Assembly (NCBI RefSeq): GCF_027587175.1
Contig: NZ_JAPCID010000003.1
Coordinates: forward strand, 1 to 64,000
Reading direction: 5' to 3'
DNA from: Solirubrobacter deserti
GTDB lineage: Bacteria; Actinomycetota; Thermoleophilia; Solirubrobacterales; Solirubrobacteraceae
Length of the DNA: 64,000 bases
The notes beneath the pieces are model-generated. The model was not told where the DNA came from. It made no database searches and was given only the letters and a program-made list of their open reading frames with translations. Shown here piece after piece: positions 51,601 to 62,302 of this stretch. Made by a program: the position numbers and the translations under genes. Each line of letters opens with the position of its first letter. Position 1 is the stretch's first letter.

Positions 51601-52324
51601 GAGGCGTGCCGGAGGTGAGCAGCGCCAGCTTGCCGTCGGGCCGGAAGTCCATGGCGGCCACGCGCGGCTCGAAGCCCTCCGGCCGCAGGTTGGTGAGCGT
51701 GTAGTTCGGGTTCACCGACTCCAGCCGCAGGCCGTCGCCGGGCGTGTCGGCCGCGCCCTCGCAGTACTTGTTGCCCGGCGCGACGACGCGCACGACGTCG
51801 CTGTCGGTGCTCAGCACCGCGGTGGGGACGACCTCGAACGCGGACTGGCCGGGCCGCCGCCATTCGAGCTTGAGGATGTTGTCGTTGCCCCGGTCGAAGT
51901 AGTCGATGTCGAGCTTGTGCGTTCCCGCCGTGAGCGTGACCGCGCCCTCCTTGGGCGGGTCGGCGCCGTGCGTGAGATCGTGGTCGATGACGACGCTGCC
52001 GTTGATCTTCAGGCGCGAGCCGTCGTCGCTGGTGAGCCGGAACGTGTGCTCACCGGCGGTCTCGATCCGCAGGTTGGCGTACACGTGCGACTGGAAGTTG
52101 TTGCTGGCGCCGAACTGGTCGGTCGTCGACCAGTTGATCGCCGGCATGACCTTGTCGACGTTCGGCGTCGTCCCCGCCTTGATCGTGCACAGCTCGTTCG
52201 GCGTCGTCCCGAGCTGGTAGGTGCGCAGCGTGACGCCCGGCTCCTGCGGCGCTTGCGCGTTCGCGCTGGCCGCGAGCGCTCCGGCGAGCGCGAGCGCGGC
52301 CGCGCCCGCGATCCTCCTCAACAA
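48662..52324 (-). CDS. Secreted PA14 / propeller / CBM / DUF1080 multidomain protein
   Basis: The 1220-residue product has a signal peptide ([23 protein letters not shown]), a PA14-like domain (about 30-170, [21 protein letters not shown]), a glucose/sorbosone-dehydrogenase-like beta-propeller (about 190-660), a CBM6/35-like domain (about 690-830, [14 protein letters not shown]), a DUF1080/3-keto-glycoside-hydrolase-like domain (about 845-1020, [16 protein letters not shown]), an Ig-like domain and a C-terminal module of about 120 residues shared with the amidase at 8266. It probably binds and processes an extracellular polysaccharide or glycoside. The start is TTG 52324, supported by GAGGAGGAG at 52331-52339. 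Confidence 0.85.
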   Translation of the reverse strand: MLRRIAGAAALALAGALAASANAQAPQEPGVTLRTYQLGTTPNELCTIKAGTTPNVDKVMPAINWSTTDQFGASNNFQSHVYANLRIETAGEHTFRLTSDDGSRLKINGSVVIDHDLTHGADPPKEGAVTLTAGTHKLDIDYFDRGNDNILKLEWRRPGQSAFEVVPTAVLSTDSDVVRVVAPGNKYCEGAADTPGDGLRLESVNPNYTLTNLRPEGFEPRVAAMDFRPDGKLALLTSGTPRPGADPTVQPGEVFIVSGVTGETGPDKVTYTKVATGLDVPMGIAAIGDKLYVTEKHRLTELSADTNGDGLMEHKSLVTLPNGGNFHEFNFGLLYDEDFFYVNRSVAINQGGATTSPQPGANPGTHLKIDRKTYEVTLVAGGLRTPNGTVRGPEDQLFVMDNQGGWLPASKLVHIKPDRFFNHFTTPAGPFDHKPVTKPVLWLPQNEIANSPSTPIMLSDGPFKGQLVFGDVTYGGLQRAFLEKVDGEYQGAVFRHSAGLEAGVNRVITGPDGALYIGGIGSTGNWAEPGKLKHGLQKLTPNGTNVFDMEKLEVVEGGFRISYTQPLSDATVAKLKTAYTVMHWRYGPTAAYGGPKLDEEKLIVTDAVASEDRKTVTLKIAGLRPDHVVHIRSPRPFAAANGQELWNTEAWYTLNSLPGYETLAERGFYEAEESALLGAMQIDTEHSGYSGSGFADNFASDGAGVRFEVEVDEAGTHPVHVRYANGPSPGVPVNKKASLYVNNVKVETLTFPGGPDWKTWLNLTRNLPLVKGVNLITIKRDAGDDGRVNLDALKVGGGVDHCAPATLEPGYVALFDGTLASLDKWRMAGPGSFGRQEDCSMRGVGGSGLNWFTAQEFGSYTLKLDWKLVKDDNSGIFVGFPNPGNDRTIAINQGYEIQIDESDVPDRLTGSIYTFKGADRAAVAGALKPWGQWNAYEIRVQGQNIKVLLNGVLVNDFTSTEPIRDLTQGFIGVQNHGAGELIWYRNVRLKSGPVDSTPPTVAATVDGPSAGPVTVTLTGEDESPGAVALEYRLDGGGWTPYTAPVTVSAVGAHTVEYRATDATGNVSAVGSKSFTITQVVKTDTEHDIVGSVAPALAVTLGAPSPLGEFLPGVQREYTASLLAKVTSTAEAATLTVADTNTANTGKLVNGTHVLAQPLHVRSGTAAFAPLTAPVTLRALDAPVSGEDVPVEFQQAIGERDPLRTGRYSKTLTFTLSTTTP

Positions 52325-52330
52325 CCGACT

Positions 52331-52339
52331 CTCCTCCTC
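52331..52339 (-). promoter_or_regulatory. Strong ribosome site before a TTG start
   Basis: On the minus strand GAGGAGGAG lies six bases before TTG 52324-52322, which begins [15 protein letters not shown], an ideal signal peptide. No ATG or GTG in frame lies at a suitable distance, so a TTG start is the best reading. Confidence 0.6.
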
Positions 52340-52443
52340 GCTTATGTGTGAGAAGGATGAGAAATTACGGACGCTTCGGTCCGGATGCAACCAACTTTCG
52401 TCCAACCGACGGTCAGAAGCTCGAGAGTGGGACGATCGCCGGG

Positions 52444-53487
52444 ATGGTCCCCGATCCCAGCACCGCCGAGTGGGCGCTGATCGTCGGGATCGTGCTCGCG
52501 CGGTTGCTGGTGCCGCTGCTGATCCCGCGCTGCGAGCTGGTGATCGTGGTCGCGCTCGTGCTCGACGCGGTCGACAACTCGCTGCTGGCCGTGTTCACCG
52601 ACGTCGACCTGGGCCCGGATGGGCCGTACCAGAGCGTCGACAAGGCGCTCGACGTCTACTACCTCGCGATCGCCTACGCCGCGATGCTGCGCAACTGGAC
52701 CAGTCACGCCGCCTTCCGGATCGGCCAGTTCCTGTTCTACTACCGGCTGGTCGGCGTGCTCGCGTTCGAGCTGCTCGACTCGCGCGCGATGCTGCTCGTG
52801 TTCCCGAACACGTTCGAGTACTTCTTCATCGCCTACGCGCTGGTCGCGCTGCGCTGGGAGCCGGCGAGCTGGTCACCGCGCTTCTGGCTGTGGACGGCCA
52901 TCGTGCTGTGGGTGTGCGTGAAGCTCCCGCAGGAGTACTGGATTCACATCGCCCAGCGCGACTTCACGGACACCGTGGCCGACTATCCGTGGTTCGGCGT
53001 CGTGTGCGCCCTCGGCCTGCTCGTGCTCGCCGCGCTGCTGCAGCTCGTCGCCCGCCCCCGCCTGCCCGCCCCCGAGCACGGCTGGCGCCTCGCGGCCGCG
53101 CCGCTGCCGGACCGGCCGTCGCACCCCGGCGGCTGGAGCGAGGCCGCCGAGAAGACGGCGCTGCTCGGGCTGATCTCGATCCTGTTCGCGGAGATCCTGC
53201 CGGATGTGGAGACGTCGGCGCTCGAGGTGGGCGTCGGTGTCGCGCTGATCGTCGGCGCCAACACCGCGATCAGCCTGCGCCTGCGCACGCTCGAACTCGG
53301 TGCGCTGCTCGTGACGAACCTCGCGCTGATCTACGTGCTGAGCCGGTTCTTCACCGCCGCCGAGAACTTCCCGCTCGGCACGGCGCTGTTCTTCGCATTC
53401 CTGATCTCGCTGCTGCTCGCGCTCTACGACCGCTACAAGCCGGTGCACGACGCGCGCTTCGCGCGCAACGTAAGCTCCAGTCCATGA
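52444..53487 (+). CDS. Polytopic membrane protein of unknown function
   Basis: The 347-residue product has about ten hydrophobic helices, including [18 protein letters not shown] and [19 protein letters not shown], with acidic pairs in [15 protein letters not shown] and [20 protein letters not shown] near the start. No transporter signature is recognised. The ATG at 52444 precedes the first helix; the frame is open back to 52348. Its stop overlaps the ATG of the aldo/keto reductase gene, so both are co-translated. Function unknown. Confidence 0.75.
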   Translation: MVPDPSTAEWALIVGIVLARLLVPLLIPRCELVIVVALVLDAVDNSLLAVFTDVDLGPDGPYQSVDKALDVYYLAIAYAAMLRNWTSHAAFRIGQFLFYYRLVGVLAFELLDSRAMLLVFPNTFEYFFIAYALVALRWEPASWSPRFWLWTAIVLWVCVKLPQEYWIHIAQRDFTDTVADYPWFGVVCALGLLVLAALLQLVARPRLPAPEHGWRLAAAPLPDRPSHPGGWSEAAEKTALLGLISILFAEILPDVETSALEVGVGVALIVGANTAISLRLRTLELGALLVTNLALIYVLSRFFTAAENFPLGTALFFAFLISLLLALYDRYKPVHDARFARNVSSSP

Positions 53488-54323
53488 TCGAGCGCGCCCC
53501 CTTCGGCGCGACCGGACACGAGTCCAGCCGCGTGATCTTCGGTGCCGCGGCGCTCGGCGACGTCTCCAAGGCGGAAGCCGATCGCACGCTGGAGCTGCTC
53601 CTCGAGCACGGCATCAACCACATCGACGTTGCCGCCTCCTACGGCGACGCGGAGCTGCGGATCGCGACGTGGCTCAAGGAGCACCGCTTCTTCGTCGCGA
53701 CCAAGACCGGGCAGCGCACGTACGCCAAGGCGCGCGAGGAGATCCGGCGCTCGCTCGACCGGCTCGGCGTCGATCACGTGGACTCGATCCAGCTCCACAA
53801 CCTCGTGGACGTGATCGAGTGGGACATCGCGCTCAGCCCCGGCGGCGCCTTGGAGGCGTGCCTGGAGGCGCGCGAGGAGGGCCTGGTCAGCCACATCGGC
53901 GTCACCGGCCACGGGCTGTCGGTGCCGAAGATGCACCAGCGCAGCCTCGCCCGCTTCGACTTCGACAGCGTCCTGTGCCCGTACAACCACGTGCAGATGC
54001 AGGACCCGCGCTACGCGTCCACGTTCGACCAGCTGGCGGTGCTGTGCGCCGAGCAGGACGTCGCGCTGCAGACGATCAAGTGCCTTGCCCGCGCGCCGTG
54101 GGAAGGCCGCACGCACACCGCGGCGACGTGGTACGAGCCGCTGACCGATCAGGCCGACATCGACGCTGCCGTCCACTGGGTGCTCGGCAACCCGCAGGTG
54201 TTCCTGCTCACGACCGGCGACGTCGACGTCCTGCCGAAGCTGCTGGACGCGGCCTCCCGCTACGTCGCGCGGCCCAGCGACGACGAGATGGCCGCGCTGG
54301 ACCTCACGCCCCTGTTCACATAG
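53484..54323 (+). CDS. Aldo/keto reductase
   Basis: The 279-residue product has the AKR barrel: [42 protein letters not shown] with the Asp/Tyr catalytic pair, [36 protein letters not shown] and a C-terminal nucleotide region. It probably reduces aldehydes or ketones with NADPH. It is coupled to a membrane protein gene, which gives no substrate clue. The last 8 bases overlap the convergent GGDEF-EAL gene. Confidence 0.88.
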   Translation: MIERAPFGATGHESSRVIFGAAALGDVSKAEADRTLELLLEHGINHIDVAASYGDAELRIATWLKEHRFFVATKTGQRTYAKAREEIRRSLDRLGVDHVDSIQLHNLVDVIEWDIALSPGGALEACLEAREEGLVSHIGVTGHGLSVPKMHQRSLARFDFDSVLCPYNHVQMQDPRYASTFDQLAVLCAEQDVALQTIKCLARAPWEGRTHTAATWYEPLTDQADIDAAVHWVLGNPQVFLLTTGDVDVLPKLLDAASRYVARPSDDEMAALDLTPLFT

Positions 54324-56259
54324 CCGCGGCGCGCTCGCGCATCCACCCCGCGAGCGCGGTGGCGGTCATCGGGCGCCCGAGGAAGAAGCCCTGCGCCTCG
54401 TCGCAGTGCAGCCCGGCGAGCGTGTCCCACGCCTCCGACGTCTCGACGCCCTCCGCGACCACCTTCATCCCCAGCCGCCGGCCGAGGTCCACCGTGGTGT
54501 GGACGATCGCGGCGTCACGCGCGTCGTCGGCAAGGCGCATCACGAACGAGCGGTCGATCTTGATCTCGTCGACGCCCAGGTGCTTGAGATGGCCGAGCGA
54601 GACGTGGCCGGAGCCGAAGTCGTCCAGCGCGGTGGCGACGCCGATCGCGCGCAGCTCGCGCAGCACCTCCAGCGAGCGCTCCGGGTCGGCCATCACGGCG
54701 TCCTCGCTGACTTCGAGGCGCAGGCACGAGGCCGGGAAGTCCCGCCGCTGGAGTGTGCGCGCGACTTCGGAGGGCAGGCCGAGGTCGAGCAGGTCGGCCG
54801 GCGAGAGGTTGACGGCGACGCTCAGGTCGAAGCCGTCGCGGCGGCGCTCGCCGATCTCCACCAGCGCGCGGTCGAGCACGAACGCCGTCAGCGACCGTCC
54901 GAGCCCGCTGTGGTCGGCCAATGGGAGGAACTCGCTCGGCATCAACAGCCCGCGTCGCGGATGCACCCAGCGCACGAGCGCCTCGACGCCGCGCACCTCG
55001 CCCGTCGCCAGCTCGGCCTTCGGCTGGTAGTGCAGGATCAGCTCGCCGCCGGCCAGCCCGTCGCGCAGCTCGCCGAGCAGTTCGAGCCGGCGCCGTGAGT
55101 GCGTGTCGCGCGCGGGCAGGTAGACCTCGTGGCCGGTGCGCGTGCGCTTGGCCTCGTACATCGCGACGTCGGCGCGCTGAAGCAGGCCGATCGGGTCGCG
55201 CGCGTGCTCGGGGAAGAGCGCGATGCCGATCGAGGCGTCGATGTGCACGCGGATCCCGCCGACCGCGAACGAGCGCTCCAGCGAAGAGCGCAGCCGCAGC
55301 CCGGCGGCGCTCGCCGACGCTTCGTCGCCCGGGTCGAGGATCACCGCGAACTCGTCGCCGCCGAGCCGCGCCAGCGTGTTCCCCGGCTGCAGCGCCTCCT
55401 CCAGGCGCGGCCCGATCTGACGCAGCACCTCGTCCCCCGCGTGGTGGCCGAGCGTGTCGTTGAGCTCCTTGAAGCCGTCGAGGTCGATCAGCAACAGCGC
55501 CACCTCGTGGTGTGCGTCCTCGATCGCCGTCCCCAGCGCGTTCAGCAGATGGCGCCGGTTGCCGAGCCCGGTCAGGTCGTCGGTGACGGCCTGGCGTTGC
55601 GAGTGCTTCAGGCGATCCGTCAGCGTGAGCCCGGCCCGCGCCATCCCCGTCAGCATCGTGACGGTCGCCAGCGTGGCCGCGTCAGGCGGCAGCGACACGA
55701 ACTGCCCGACGACGAGCAGGACCATCGCCGCGGCCGCGTAGGCCAACAGCGCCGCGAGCACGACCGGGTTGAACTCGGGCGAGGGCGTCGCGGGCGGCTC
55801 GCGCAGCCACACGGCCGCCGTCAGCGGCAGCACCGCCAGCCACGGCAGCTCGCCGAGCGCGATCAACCCGACCAGCGCGGCCGCGAGCGCCCCGCTCACC
55901 CGCCAGCGCGCGAGCCCCAGCGCCGCCGCGACGCCGCTGGCGCCCAGCGTCGCGCCGAGCTCCGCGCCGGTCGTGGCCGACAGCGCGCCGACGGCGCACC
56001 CGCCCATCACAAAGTCCAGCCAACTCAGCGCCAGCGGCCTCCCAAGTCGTTGCAGCACCATCGCCGCCGCGCCCGCGAAACCCAGCGCGCCGGCCACGGT
56101 GTGGAAGACCGAGCTCGCCCCGAACGCATCCGCCGCCGCGCACGCCAGCGCCGCCGCGAACAGGGCGGCGACGAGCCACGAGCGGCGTCCCGCGACGGCC
56201 GAGGCCAGGCACGCGAGGCCCCCGCAGACGAGCACCCCACCAGCCGCCTCCACGAACAT
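54316..56259 (-). CDS. Membrane GGDEF-EAL protein
   Basis: The 647-residue product has about eight N-terminal membrane helices (1-200), a GGDEF domain (about 220-375) with intact LGGDEF and an EAL domain (about 390-640) with [36 protein letters not shown] and AEGVETSEA. The loop reads DDFGSG rather than DDFGTG, which usually still allows catalysis. It may both make and degrade c-di-GMP. It lies 1.3 kb from a PilZ gene that could be one of its readers. Confidence 0.9.
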   Translation of the reverse strand: MFVEAAGGVLVCGGLACLASAVAGRRSWLVAALFAAALACAAADAFGASSVFHTVAGALGFAGAAAMVLQRLGRPLALSWLDFVMGGCAVGALSATTGAELGATLGASGVAAALGLARWRVSGALAAALVGLIALGELPWLAVLPLTAAVWLREPPATPSPEFNPVVLAALLAYAAAAMVLLVVGQFVSLPPDAATLATVTMLTGMARAGLTLTDRLKHSQRQAVTDDLTGLGNRRHLLNALGTAIEDAHHEVALLLIDLDGFKELNDTLGHHAGDEVLRQIGPRLEEALQPGNTLARLGGDEFAVILDPGDEASASAAGLRLRSSLERSFAVGGIRVHIDASIGIALFPEHARDPIGLLQRADVAMYEAKRTRTGHEVYLPARDTHSRRRLELLGELRDGLAGGELILHYQPKAELATGEVRGVEALVRWVHPRRGLLMPSEFLPLADHSGLGRSLTAFVLDRALVEIGERRRDGFDLSVAVNLSPADLLDLGLPSEVARTLQRRDFPASCLRLEVSEDAVMADPERSLEVLRELRAIGVATALDDFGSGHVSLGHLKHLGVDEIKIDRSFVMRLADDARDAAIVHTTVDLGRRLGMKVVAEGVETSEAWDTLAGLHCDEAQGFFLGRPMTATALAGWMRERAAAM

Positions 56260-56307
56260 CAGTGCAGATACAACCGCACTGCGCCCGCAAAGGCCAACGA
56301 ACCGGTT

Positions 56308-56898
56308 TCAGGGCCGCAGCATCTCGAACAGTGAGTCGACGACGGTGTAGTCGCCGCGATAGCCGCAGCGGGCGATCGGCCGGATCCGCGTGAGGTCCAC
56401 GCGGCCGTCGACGATCACCGACTCGTCGACGTGCACGCCGACGACCTGGCCGAAGGTCACGATGTTCGGGCCGTCCGCGACCTCCACCACCTGGGACACG
56501 CGGCACTCGAGCGCGACCGGCGCGGCGGCCACGCGCGGCGGTGCGACCAGGCGCGACGGCGCCGTCTCCAGCCCGGCGAACTCGAACTCGCTGTCCCCGC
56601 GCGCGAGTTCCTTCGAGCTGAGGTTCATCGGCTCGCGCAGCTCCCACGTGGCCATGTTCCACACGAACTCGCCGCCCTCGCGCGCGAAGGTCGCCGAGTC
56701 CTTCGGCCCGCTGCTGGAGAACATGACGGTCGGCGGGGTGTCGCAGACGGCGTTGAAGTACGAGTACGGCGCGAGGTTCACGGCGCCGGACGCACCGAGC
56801 GTCGACACCCACCCGATCGGGCGCGGCGCGATGAACGCCTTGAACGGATCATGCGGCAGCAGCTCGCGGTCGCGCCTATCGGGTTCATAGAAGACCAT
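56308..56898 (-). CDS. Flavin reductase-like FMN-binding protein
   Basis: The 196-residue product has the flavin-reductase split barrel: APRPIGWVSTLGASGAVNLAPYSYFNAVCDTPPTVMFSS and later MATWELREPMNLSSKEL. It resembles the DIM6/NTAB family that reduces FMN or binds it for an unknown partner. The ATG at 56896-56898 starts VFYEPDRRDRELLPHDPFKAF; the frame is open further upstream, to 57018. It is divergent from the PilZ gene with about 30 bases between starts. Confidence 0.88.
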   Translation of the reverse strand: MVFYEPDRRDRELLPHDPFKAFIAPRPIGWVSTLGASGAVNLAPYSYFNAVCDTPPTVMFSSSGPKDSATFAREGGEFVWNMATWELREPMNLSSKELARGDSEFEFAGLETAPSRLVAPPRVAAAPVALECRVSQVVEVADGPNIVTFGQVVGVHVDESVIVDGRVDLTRIRPIARCGYRGDYTVVDSLFEMLRP

Positions 56899-56927
56899 GG
56901 CGAGACATACTGGTTGATGTGGGAGCC

Positions 56928-57242
56928 ATGACGGACCGGCGCCGTTCCTGGCGCACGGAGGTCGCACTCGAGTGCCTGCTGCATCGCCGTACGGGCAAGA
57001 CGATCGAGGCGACGACACTTGACATCGGGCCGGGCGGGATGCGCGTCAAGGCGAACCGGCCCATGGCCGTGGACGAGACCTTCGACTTCGAGCTGCCCGA
57101 CCGGGCGCGGATCAACGGCCGCGCCCGTGTGGTGAACGAGCGCGGCTATCGGGTCTACGGGTTGCGGTTCGAGAACCTGGGCGAGGAGGCCCGGTCGGAG
57201 ATCGCCGCCGTGGCGGCTAGCCCGCCCGCTCCAGCACGATGA
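56928..57242 (+). CDS. PilZ-domain c-di-GMP receptor
   Basis: The roughly 104-residue product is a single PilZ domain: RRRSWR gives the RxxxR motif, TTLDIGPGGMRVKA the (D/N)xSxxG-like motif with Ile-Gly-Pro in place of Ser, and VYGLRFENL the closing strand. It should bind c-di-GMP and act as a stand-alone adaptor. ATG 56928 is used; GTG 56919 would add three residues. It overlaps the convergent F420-type gene by 26 bases. Confidence 0.85.
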   Translation: MTDRRRSWRTEVALECLLHRRTGKTIEATTLDIGPGGMRVKANRPMAVDETFDFELPDRARINGRARVVNERGYRVYGLRFENLGEEARSEIAAVAASPPAPAR

Positions 57243-57621
57243 TCGGGATCTCCCGGTCCGTCTTCTCTTGATAGTCGTCGTACGCAGGCCACTCCTTGAT
57301 CATCGTCGACCACATCTGCGCCTTCTCCTCGGGCGTGGCCACGCGCGCCTTCGCCGGGAAGCGGTCGCCCCAGACCTGGACCTCCGCACTCGGGTCGGCC
57401 TGCAGGTTCAGGTACCAGGCCGGCGGGCGGTCCTGGCCGCCGTTGGACGCGACGATCAGATAGGCGTCCTCCCACGGGGCGTAGATCAGCGGCAGCTCGC
57501 GCGGCTCGCCCGACTTGCGGCCCTTGGTGGTGAGCAGCAGCGTCTGGGTGCCCTGCCAGTCGTGCCCGACCTCGCCGTCGGTCTCCTTGTACTTCCGGGT
57601 GTGTTCTTCACCGAAGAGCAT
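57217..57621 (-). CDS. Ddn-type F420(H2)-dependent oxidoreductase
   Basis: The 134-residue product has the nitroreductase/deazaflavin-dependent (Ddn) fold: TQTLLLTTKGRKSGEPRELPLIYAPWEDAYLIVASNGGQDRPPAWYLNL and EVQVWGDRFPAKARVATPEEK. The Lys-Gly-Arg-Lys segment matches the F420 phosphate-binding strand. It starts 3 bases after the stop of the glutamate dehydrogenase gene, so it is the last gene of that operon. Substrate unknown. Confidence 0.87.
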   Translation of the reverse strand: MLFGEEHTRKYKETDGEVGHDWQGTQTLLLTTKGRKSGEPRELPLIYAPWEDAYLIVASNGGQDRPPAWYLNLQADPSAEVQVWGDRFPAKARVATPEEKAQMWSTMIKEWPAYDDYQEKTDREIPIIVLERAG

Positions 57622-57624
57622 GCG

Positions 57625-60600
57625 TCATGTCCTTCCCGCGGGAGCGATGAGATTGCGCACTTCGCGCAGTGCCACCGGCAACGTTGTCAGATCGAACGTC
57701 CCGCCCGCCCGGATCTCGCCCAGGATCTCCTGCGCACGCTCGACCGCGGCCCGGTTGGCGGCGAACCACGCGTCCAGCGACTCGAAGCGCAGCACCTCAC
57801 GCGTGAGGTCGGCGTGCAGGGAGAACAGGTCGTCGCGCAGCGCGGCGCGCGCCATCGTCGCCCACCGCGTGTCACGCGTGAGCTGAGCGATCTGGTCGCG
57901 CAGCCAGTGCAGGTGCAGCCGGCCGCCGAGCTCGAAGTGCAGCGCCGCGACCTCCTCCACGCCGCGCTCGGTCGCGCCCGCCACCTCGACGATGTCCAAC
58001 GCCGCGAACAGCGCGCCCTGCGAGGCCACGCGCGCCGCCAGCGCCTCCGGCACGCCCGCGTCGCACAGCCCGCCGACGCGCTCCCGCCACGCCTGCTGCT
58101 CGGCGTCGACGAGCACGCCGGGCAGCAACTCGGCCACCGCGCGCGCACCGTCGGCGAAGCGCGCGACCTCGGCGCCGATGTCCAGCGGGCGGGGCCGCGT
58201 GCGCAGCAGCCAGCGCGTCGCCCGCTCGACCATCCGGCGCCCGCTCAGCAGCATGAACGTCTGCGTGTCGGCCGTGACCTGGCCGTCGAGCGCCTCCACG
58301 TCCGCCCACAGCGTGCGCATGTCGAACACGTCGCGCGCGATCACCGACGCGCGCGCGATGTCGGCGTGTGAGGCGCCCGTGTCCTCGCGCAGGCGGAACA
58401 GGAACGTCACCCCGGCGCGGTCGACGAGCTGGTTCGCCACCCGCGTCGCGATGATCTCGCGCCGCAGCCGGTGCCGGGCCATCTCCGCGCGAAAGCGCTC
58501 GGGCAGCGGCGGCGGGAAGTAGACCGCGAGCTCCTCCTCGAGCGCCGGGTCGTCCGGTAGGTCGGAGTCCAGCAGCGCGGCGTAGAGGGTGATCTTCGCG
58601 TAGGCGAGCACCACGGCGAGCTCGGGCTGGGTGAGGCCGAGCCCGGCCTGGCGGCGCTCGGCGATCGCGTCCGCGTCCGGCAGCATCTCGATCGCCCGGT
58701 CCAACCGGCCGGACGCCTCCAGGTCACGCATGAAGCGGTCGTGGACGTCGAGCATCGCGGGCGCCTGGAAGCGCGCCAGGGAAAGCGCCTGCGTCTGCGT
58801 GTAGGAGCCGCGCAACACGCGCTCGGCGACGGCGTCGGTCATCTCCGCCAGCAGGCGGTTGCGCTGCTTGACGGTCATGTCGCCGGCCGCGACCACGCTG
58901 TCGAGCAGGACCTTGATGTTGACCTCGTGGTCGGAGCAGTTGACGCCGCCCGCGTTGTCGATCGCGTCGGTGTTGATGCGCCCGCCCTCGAGCGCGAACT
59001 CGATCCGTCCGCGCTGCGTGCCGCCGAGATTGCCGCCCTCGCCCACGACCCGCGCGCGCAGCTCGCGGCCGTTCACGCGCACGGCGTCGTTGGCCTTGTC
59101 GCCGACGTCGGCGTGGGTCTCGCTCGCGGCCTTGACGTAGGTGCCGATGCCGCCGTTCCAGAGCAGGTCGACGGGCGCCCTCAGGATCGCCTGGATCAGC
59201 TCGGACGGGGTGAGGCGCTCGGCCTCGACGGCGAGCGCCTCGCGCACCTGCGGGGTGAGGTCGATCGACTTGGCGGTGCGCGGGAAGATGCCGCCGCCCT
59301 CGGAGATCAGCGCGCGGTCGTAGTCGTCCCACGATGAGCGGGGAAGCTTGAACAGCCGCTCGCGCTCGGCCAGGCTCGCGGCCGGGTCCGGGTCGGGGTC
59401 CAGGAACACGTGCCGGTGGTCGAACGCGGCGACGAGCTTGATGTGCGGGGAGAGCATCATGCCGTTGCCGAACACGTCGCCGCTCATGTCGCCGATGCCC
59501 GCGACGGTGAAGTCCTGCGCCTGGACGTCGACGCCGAGCTCGCGGAAGTGGCGTTGTACGCTCACCCAGGCGGAGCGCGCGGTGATGCCCATCGCCTTGT
59601 GGTCGTAGCCGACCGAGCCGCCGGAAGCGAACGCGTCCCCGAGCCAGAAGCCGTACTGGTTCGCGACGCCGTTGGCGATGTCGCTGAACGTCGCAGTGCC
59701 CTTGTCCGCGGCCACGACCAGGTACGGATCGTCGCCGTCGGCGCGGACGACGTGCGAGGGCGGGACGACGTCCTCGCCGACGATGTTGTCGGTCACGTCC
59801 AGCAGGCCGGACAGAAAGGTCGTGTAGCACTCGACCACCTGGTCACCGGGCCGCTTGACCACGAAGCCGCCCTTGGAGCCGACCGGCACGATGACGGCGT
59901 TCTTGACCATCTGCGCCTTCATCAGGCCGAGGATCTCCGTGCGGAAGTCCTCGCGCCGGTCCGACCAGCGCAGCCCGCCGCGCGCGACCGCGCCGCCGCG
60001 CAGGTGCACGCCTTCCACGCGTGGGGAGTGCACGAAGATCTCGAACTTCGGGCGCGGCAGGGGCGTGAGCGGGATCTGGTGCGGGTCGAGCTTGAAGCTG
60101 ACGTACGGCTTCGGGCCGGGCAGGAAGTAGTTCGTGCGCAGCATCGCGGTGACGACGCTGAGGAAGCCGCGCAGGATGCGGTCCTGGTCGAGCGAGTCCA
60201 CGGCGTCGATCGCCTGCTCGATCCGCTCCGCGATCCGGTCGGCGCCGCCGCGGGTACCGGACGGATCGAAGCGCGCGCGGAACAGCTCCACCAGCGCGCG
60301 CGCCACGCCCGCGTGCTCGAGCAGCGTGTTCTCCATATAGCGGTCGCTGAACGGGATTCCCGCCTGGCGCAGGTAACGGGCGACCGCGCGCAGCATGGTC
60401 ACCTCGCGCCAGTCGAGCCCGGCGGCGAGGATGAGGCCGTTGAAGCCGTCCTGCTCGGCCTCGCCGCGCCAGACGCGCTCGAAGCCCTCGTGGAAGCGGT
60501 CGCGGATGGCGTCCACGTCCACCGGTCCCTGCGCATGCAGGCCGAAGTCGTACAGCCACGCCGGAGGACCCTCGCGCGGGGTGACCTGGTAGGGCCGCTC

Positions 60601-62292
60601 GTCCGTCACGGTGAGGCCGAGCGACTCGAACATCGGCAGCACGTCGGACAGCGACACGCGCTCGCCGCGCCGGTAGACCTTGCAGCGCAGCGCGCCGGGC
60701 GGGGCCTCGAGCGGGCGGTACAGGGAGAGGTCCAGGTCATTCTCGTCGCTCAGGCCTTCGATGCGCTGGACGTCGGCGACGGCCGAGCGCGCCAGCAGGT
60801 CGTGGCGGTACGCGGGCGGGAAGGCGGCGCCGTACTGGCGGTTGAGCGCCATCCCGCTCTCCTCGCCGAACTCCTCCAGCAGCGCGTCGAACAGGTCGTC
60901 GTCCCACGAGCGGATGGCCTCGACGATCCGCGCCTCCAGCTCCTGCGCGTCGTAGTCCGGGCGGGTCCCGGCGGGCAGGTGCAGCGTGTAGTGGATGCGC
61001 ACCAGCACCCACTCGGTCAGGCGCAGCCCCCAGTCCAGCGACTCGGCGCCGAGCGCCTCGGTGAGGATCTCGCCGATCTTGATCCGGTTGGCCGTGTTGA
61101 AGCGGTCGCGCGGGACGAACACCAGGCAGGAGACGAAGCGCTCGTAGCGGTCCGTGCGCATGAACAGCCGCACGCGCTGGCGCTCGCCGAGCTCGAGGAT
61201 CCCGACCGCGATCTCGTACAGGTCGTCGACGCCGATCTGGAACAGCTCGTCGCGCGGGAAGGTGTCGATGACCTCGACGAGCGCCTTGTCGTCGTGGCTG
61301 CCTGCCACGAATCCGGCGCGCTCGCGGACCGCGGCCGCCTTGCGCCGCAGCACCGGGATGTTGGCCGGCACCTCGCGGTAGGCGCCGGTCGTGTAGAGGC
61401 CGAGGAAGCGGCGCTCGCCGATCACGTTGCCGTCGTCGTCGAAGCGCTTGACGCCGATGTAGTCCAGGTACGCCGGCCGGTGGACCGGGGAGCGCGTCGT
61501 CGCCTTGGCCAGCACGAGCGGGTCGGGCTCACGGGCGAGCGCGCGCACCGCCACCGGGAGCTTGGAGAAGCCGGTCGACTCGGCCCCGCCCCCGCGCAGC
61601 AGGCCGAGGCCGGAGCCCTCGACGGCGCGCAGCGAGTCCTCGGTCAGCTCGTACTCGCGGTAGCCGAGGTAGGTGAAGTGGTGGTCGGCGACCCAGGCGA
61701 GCAGCGCCCGGGCCTCCTCGAACTCGTCGGTGTCCACGCCCGCCGGCATCGGCTCCTCGAGCAGCGCCTGCATGCGCTCGCGCATCGGCTGCCAGTCCTC
61801 GACCGCCGCGCGCACCTGTGCGAGCACGCCCAGGATCGCCTGCTCGAGCGTCTCGAAGCCGTCCGCCTGGCGGTCGACCTCGATGTGCATGTAGGACTCG
61901 TCGCCGATGACCGGGTGGACGAGCACGTGAATGCCGAGCTCGCGCCGGCTGAGCTCCATGCTCGCCGAGTCCACGAGAAACGGCATGTCGTCGGAGACGA
62001 CCTCGATCGCCGTGTGCGGCGACTGCCAGCCGTGCTGCTCGAACGTCGGGTTGTACGCGCGCACGCGCGGCTCGCCCGGGGCGCGATCCTTCCCGAACGC
62101 CCAGTGCGCCAGCGCGGCGCCGTACAGGTCGACCGGCTCGCGGCCCTTCAGGTCGGCCGCGGGGGCGCGGCGGTAGTACTGGCGGACGAACGCTTCGGCT
62201 TCGGCGACCTCCTCCGGGGCCACCCGCTCGCGAACCCGTTCACAGACCGATTCGATGAGCGCCGACTCGACGTCCTGCGCTGGAGTGGACAT
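57625..62292 (-). CDS. Large NAD-specific glutamate dehydrogenase (GDH-180 class)
   Basis: The 1555-residue product matches the 180-kDa class of bacterial NAD-glutamate dehydrogenases. It has ACT-like regulatory parts in the first 500 residues (DMPFLVDSASMELSRRELGIHV) and the catalytic core with ARGGLRWSDRREDFRTEIL, KNAVIVPVGSKGGFVVK, GIGDMSGDVFGNGML and GNLGGTQRGRIEFAL (around 760-1140). It converts glutamate to 2-oxoglutarate and ammonia. In actinobacteria this class is regulated by amino acids and GarA-type proteins. Here it lies 10 bases after a receiver gene and 3 before a Ddn gene, giving an unusual operon. Confidence 0.95.
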   Translation of the reverse strand: MSTPAQDVESALIESVCERVRERVAPEEVAEAEAFVRQYYRRAPAADLKGREPVDLYGAALAHWAFGKDRAPGEPRVRAYNPTFEQHGWQSPHTAIEVVSDDMPFLVDSASMELSRRELGIHVLVHPVIGDESYMHIEVDRQADGFETLEQAILGVLAQVRAAVEDWQPMRERMQALLEEPMPAGVDTDEFEEARALLAWVADHHFTYLGYREYELTEDSLRAVEGSGLGLLRGGGAESTGFSKLPVAVRALAREPDPLVLAKATTRSPVHRPAYLDYIGVKRFDDDGNVIGERRFLGLYTTGAYREVPANIPVLRRKAAAVRERAGFVAGSHDDKALVEVIDTFPRDELFQIGVDDLYEIAVGILELGERQRVRLFMRTDRYERFVSCLVFVPRDRFNTANRIKIGEILTEALGAESLDWGLRLTEWVLVRIHYTLHLPAGTRPDYDAQELEARIVEAIRSWDDDLFDALLEEFGEESGMALNRQYGAAFPPAYRHDLLARSAVADVQRIEGLSDENDLDLSLYRPLEAPPGALRCKVYRRGERVSLSDVLPMFESLGLTVTDERPYQVTPREGPPAWLYDFGLHAQGPVDVDAIRDRFHEGFERVWRGEAEQDGFNGLILAAGLDWREVTMLRAVARYLRQAGIPFSDRYMENTLLEHAGVARALVELFRARFDPSGTRGGADRIAERIEQAIDAVDSLDQDRILRGFLSVVTAMLRTNYFLPGPKPYVSFKLDPHQIPLTPLPRPKFEIFVHSPRVEGVHLRGGAVARGGLRWSDRREDFRTEILGLMKAQMVKNAVIVPVGSKGGFVVKRPGDQVVECYTTFLSGLLDVTDNIVGEDVVPPSHVVRADGDDPYLVVAADKGTATFSDIANGVANQYGFWLGDAFASGGSVGYDHKAMGITARSAWVSVQRHFRELGVDVQAQDFTVAGIGDMSGDVFGNGMMLSPHIKLVAAFDHRHVFLDPDPDPAASLAERERLFKLPRSSWDDYDRALISEGGGIFPRTAKSIDLTPQVREALAVEAERLTPSELIQAILRAPVDLLWNGGIGTYVKAASETHADVGDKANDAVRVNGRELRARVVGEGGNLGGTQRGRIEFALEGGRINTDAIDNAGGVNCSDHEVNIKVLLDSVVAAGDMTVKQRNRLLAEMTDAVAERVLRGSYTQTQALSLARFQAPAMLDVHDRFMRDLEASGRLDRAIEMLPDADAIAERRQAGLGLTQPELAVVLAYAKITLYAALLDSDLPDDPALEEELAVYFPPPLPERFRAEMARHRLRREIIATRVANQLVDRAGVTFLFRLREDTGASHADIARASVIARDVFDMRTLWADVEALDGQVTADTQTFMLLSGRRMVERATRWLLRTRPRPLDIGAEVARFADGARAVAELLPGVLVDAEQQAWRERVGGLCDAGVPEALAARVASQGALFAALDIVEVAGATERGVEEVAALHFELGGRLHLHWLRDQIAQLTRDTRWATMARAALRDDLFSLHADLTREVLRFESLDAWFAANRAAVERAQEILGEIRAGGTFDLTTLPVALREVRNLIAPAGRT

Positions 62293-62302
62293 GTCACGGA
62301 CG

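Noticed and set aside
49397-52351. Open frame of 984 codons on the plus strand
   Set aside because: Antisense to the PA14/DUF1080 gene, Arg/Val/Asp-rich, no recognisable family.
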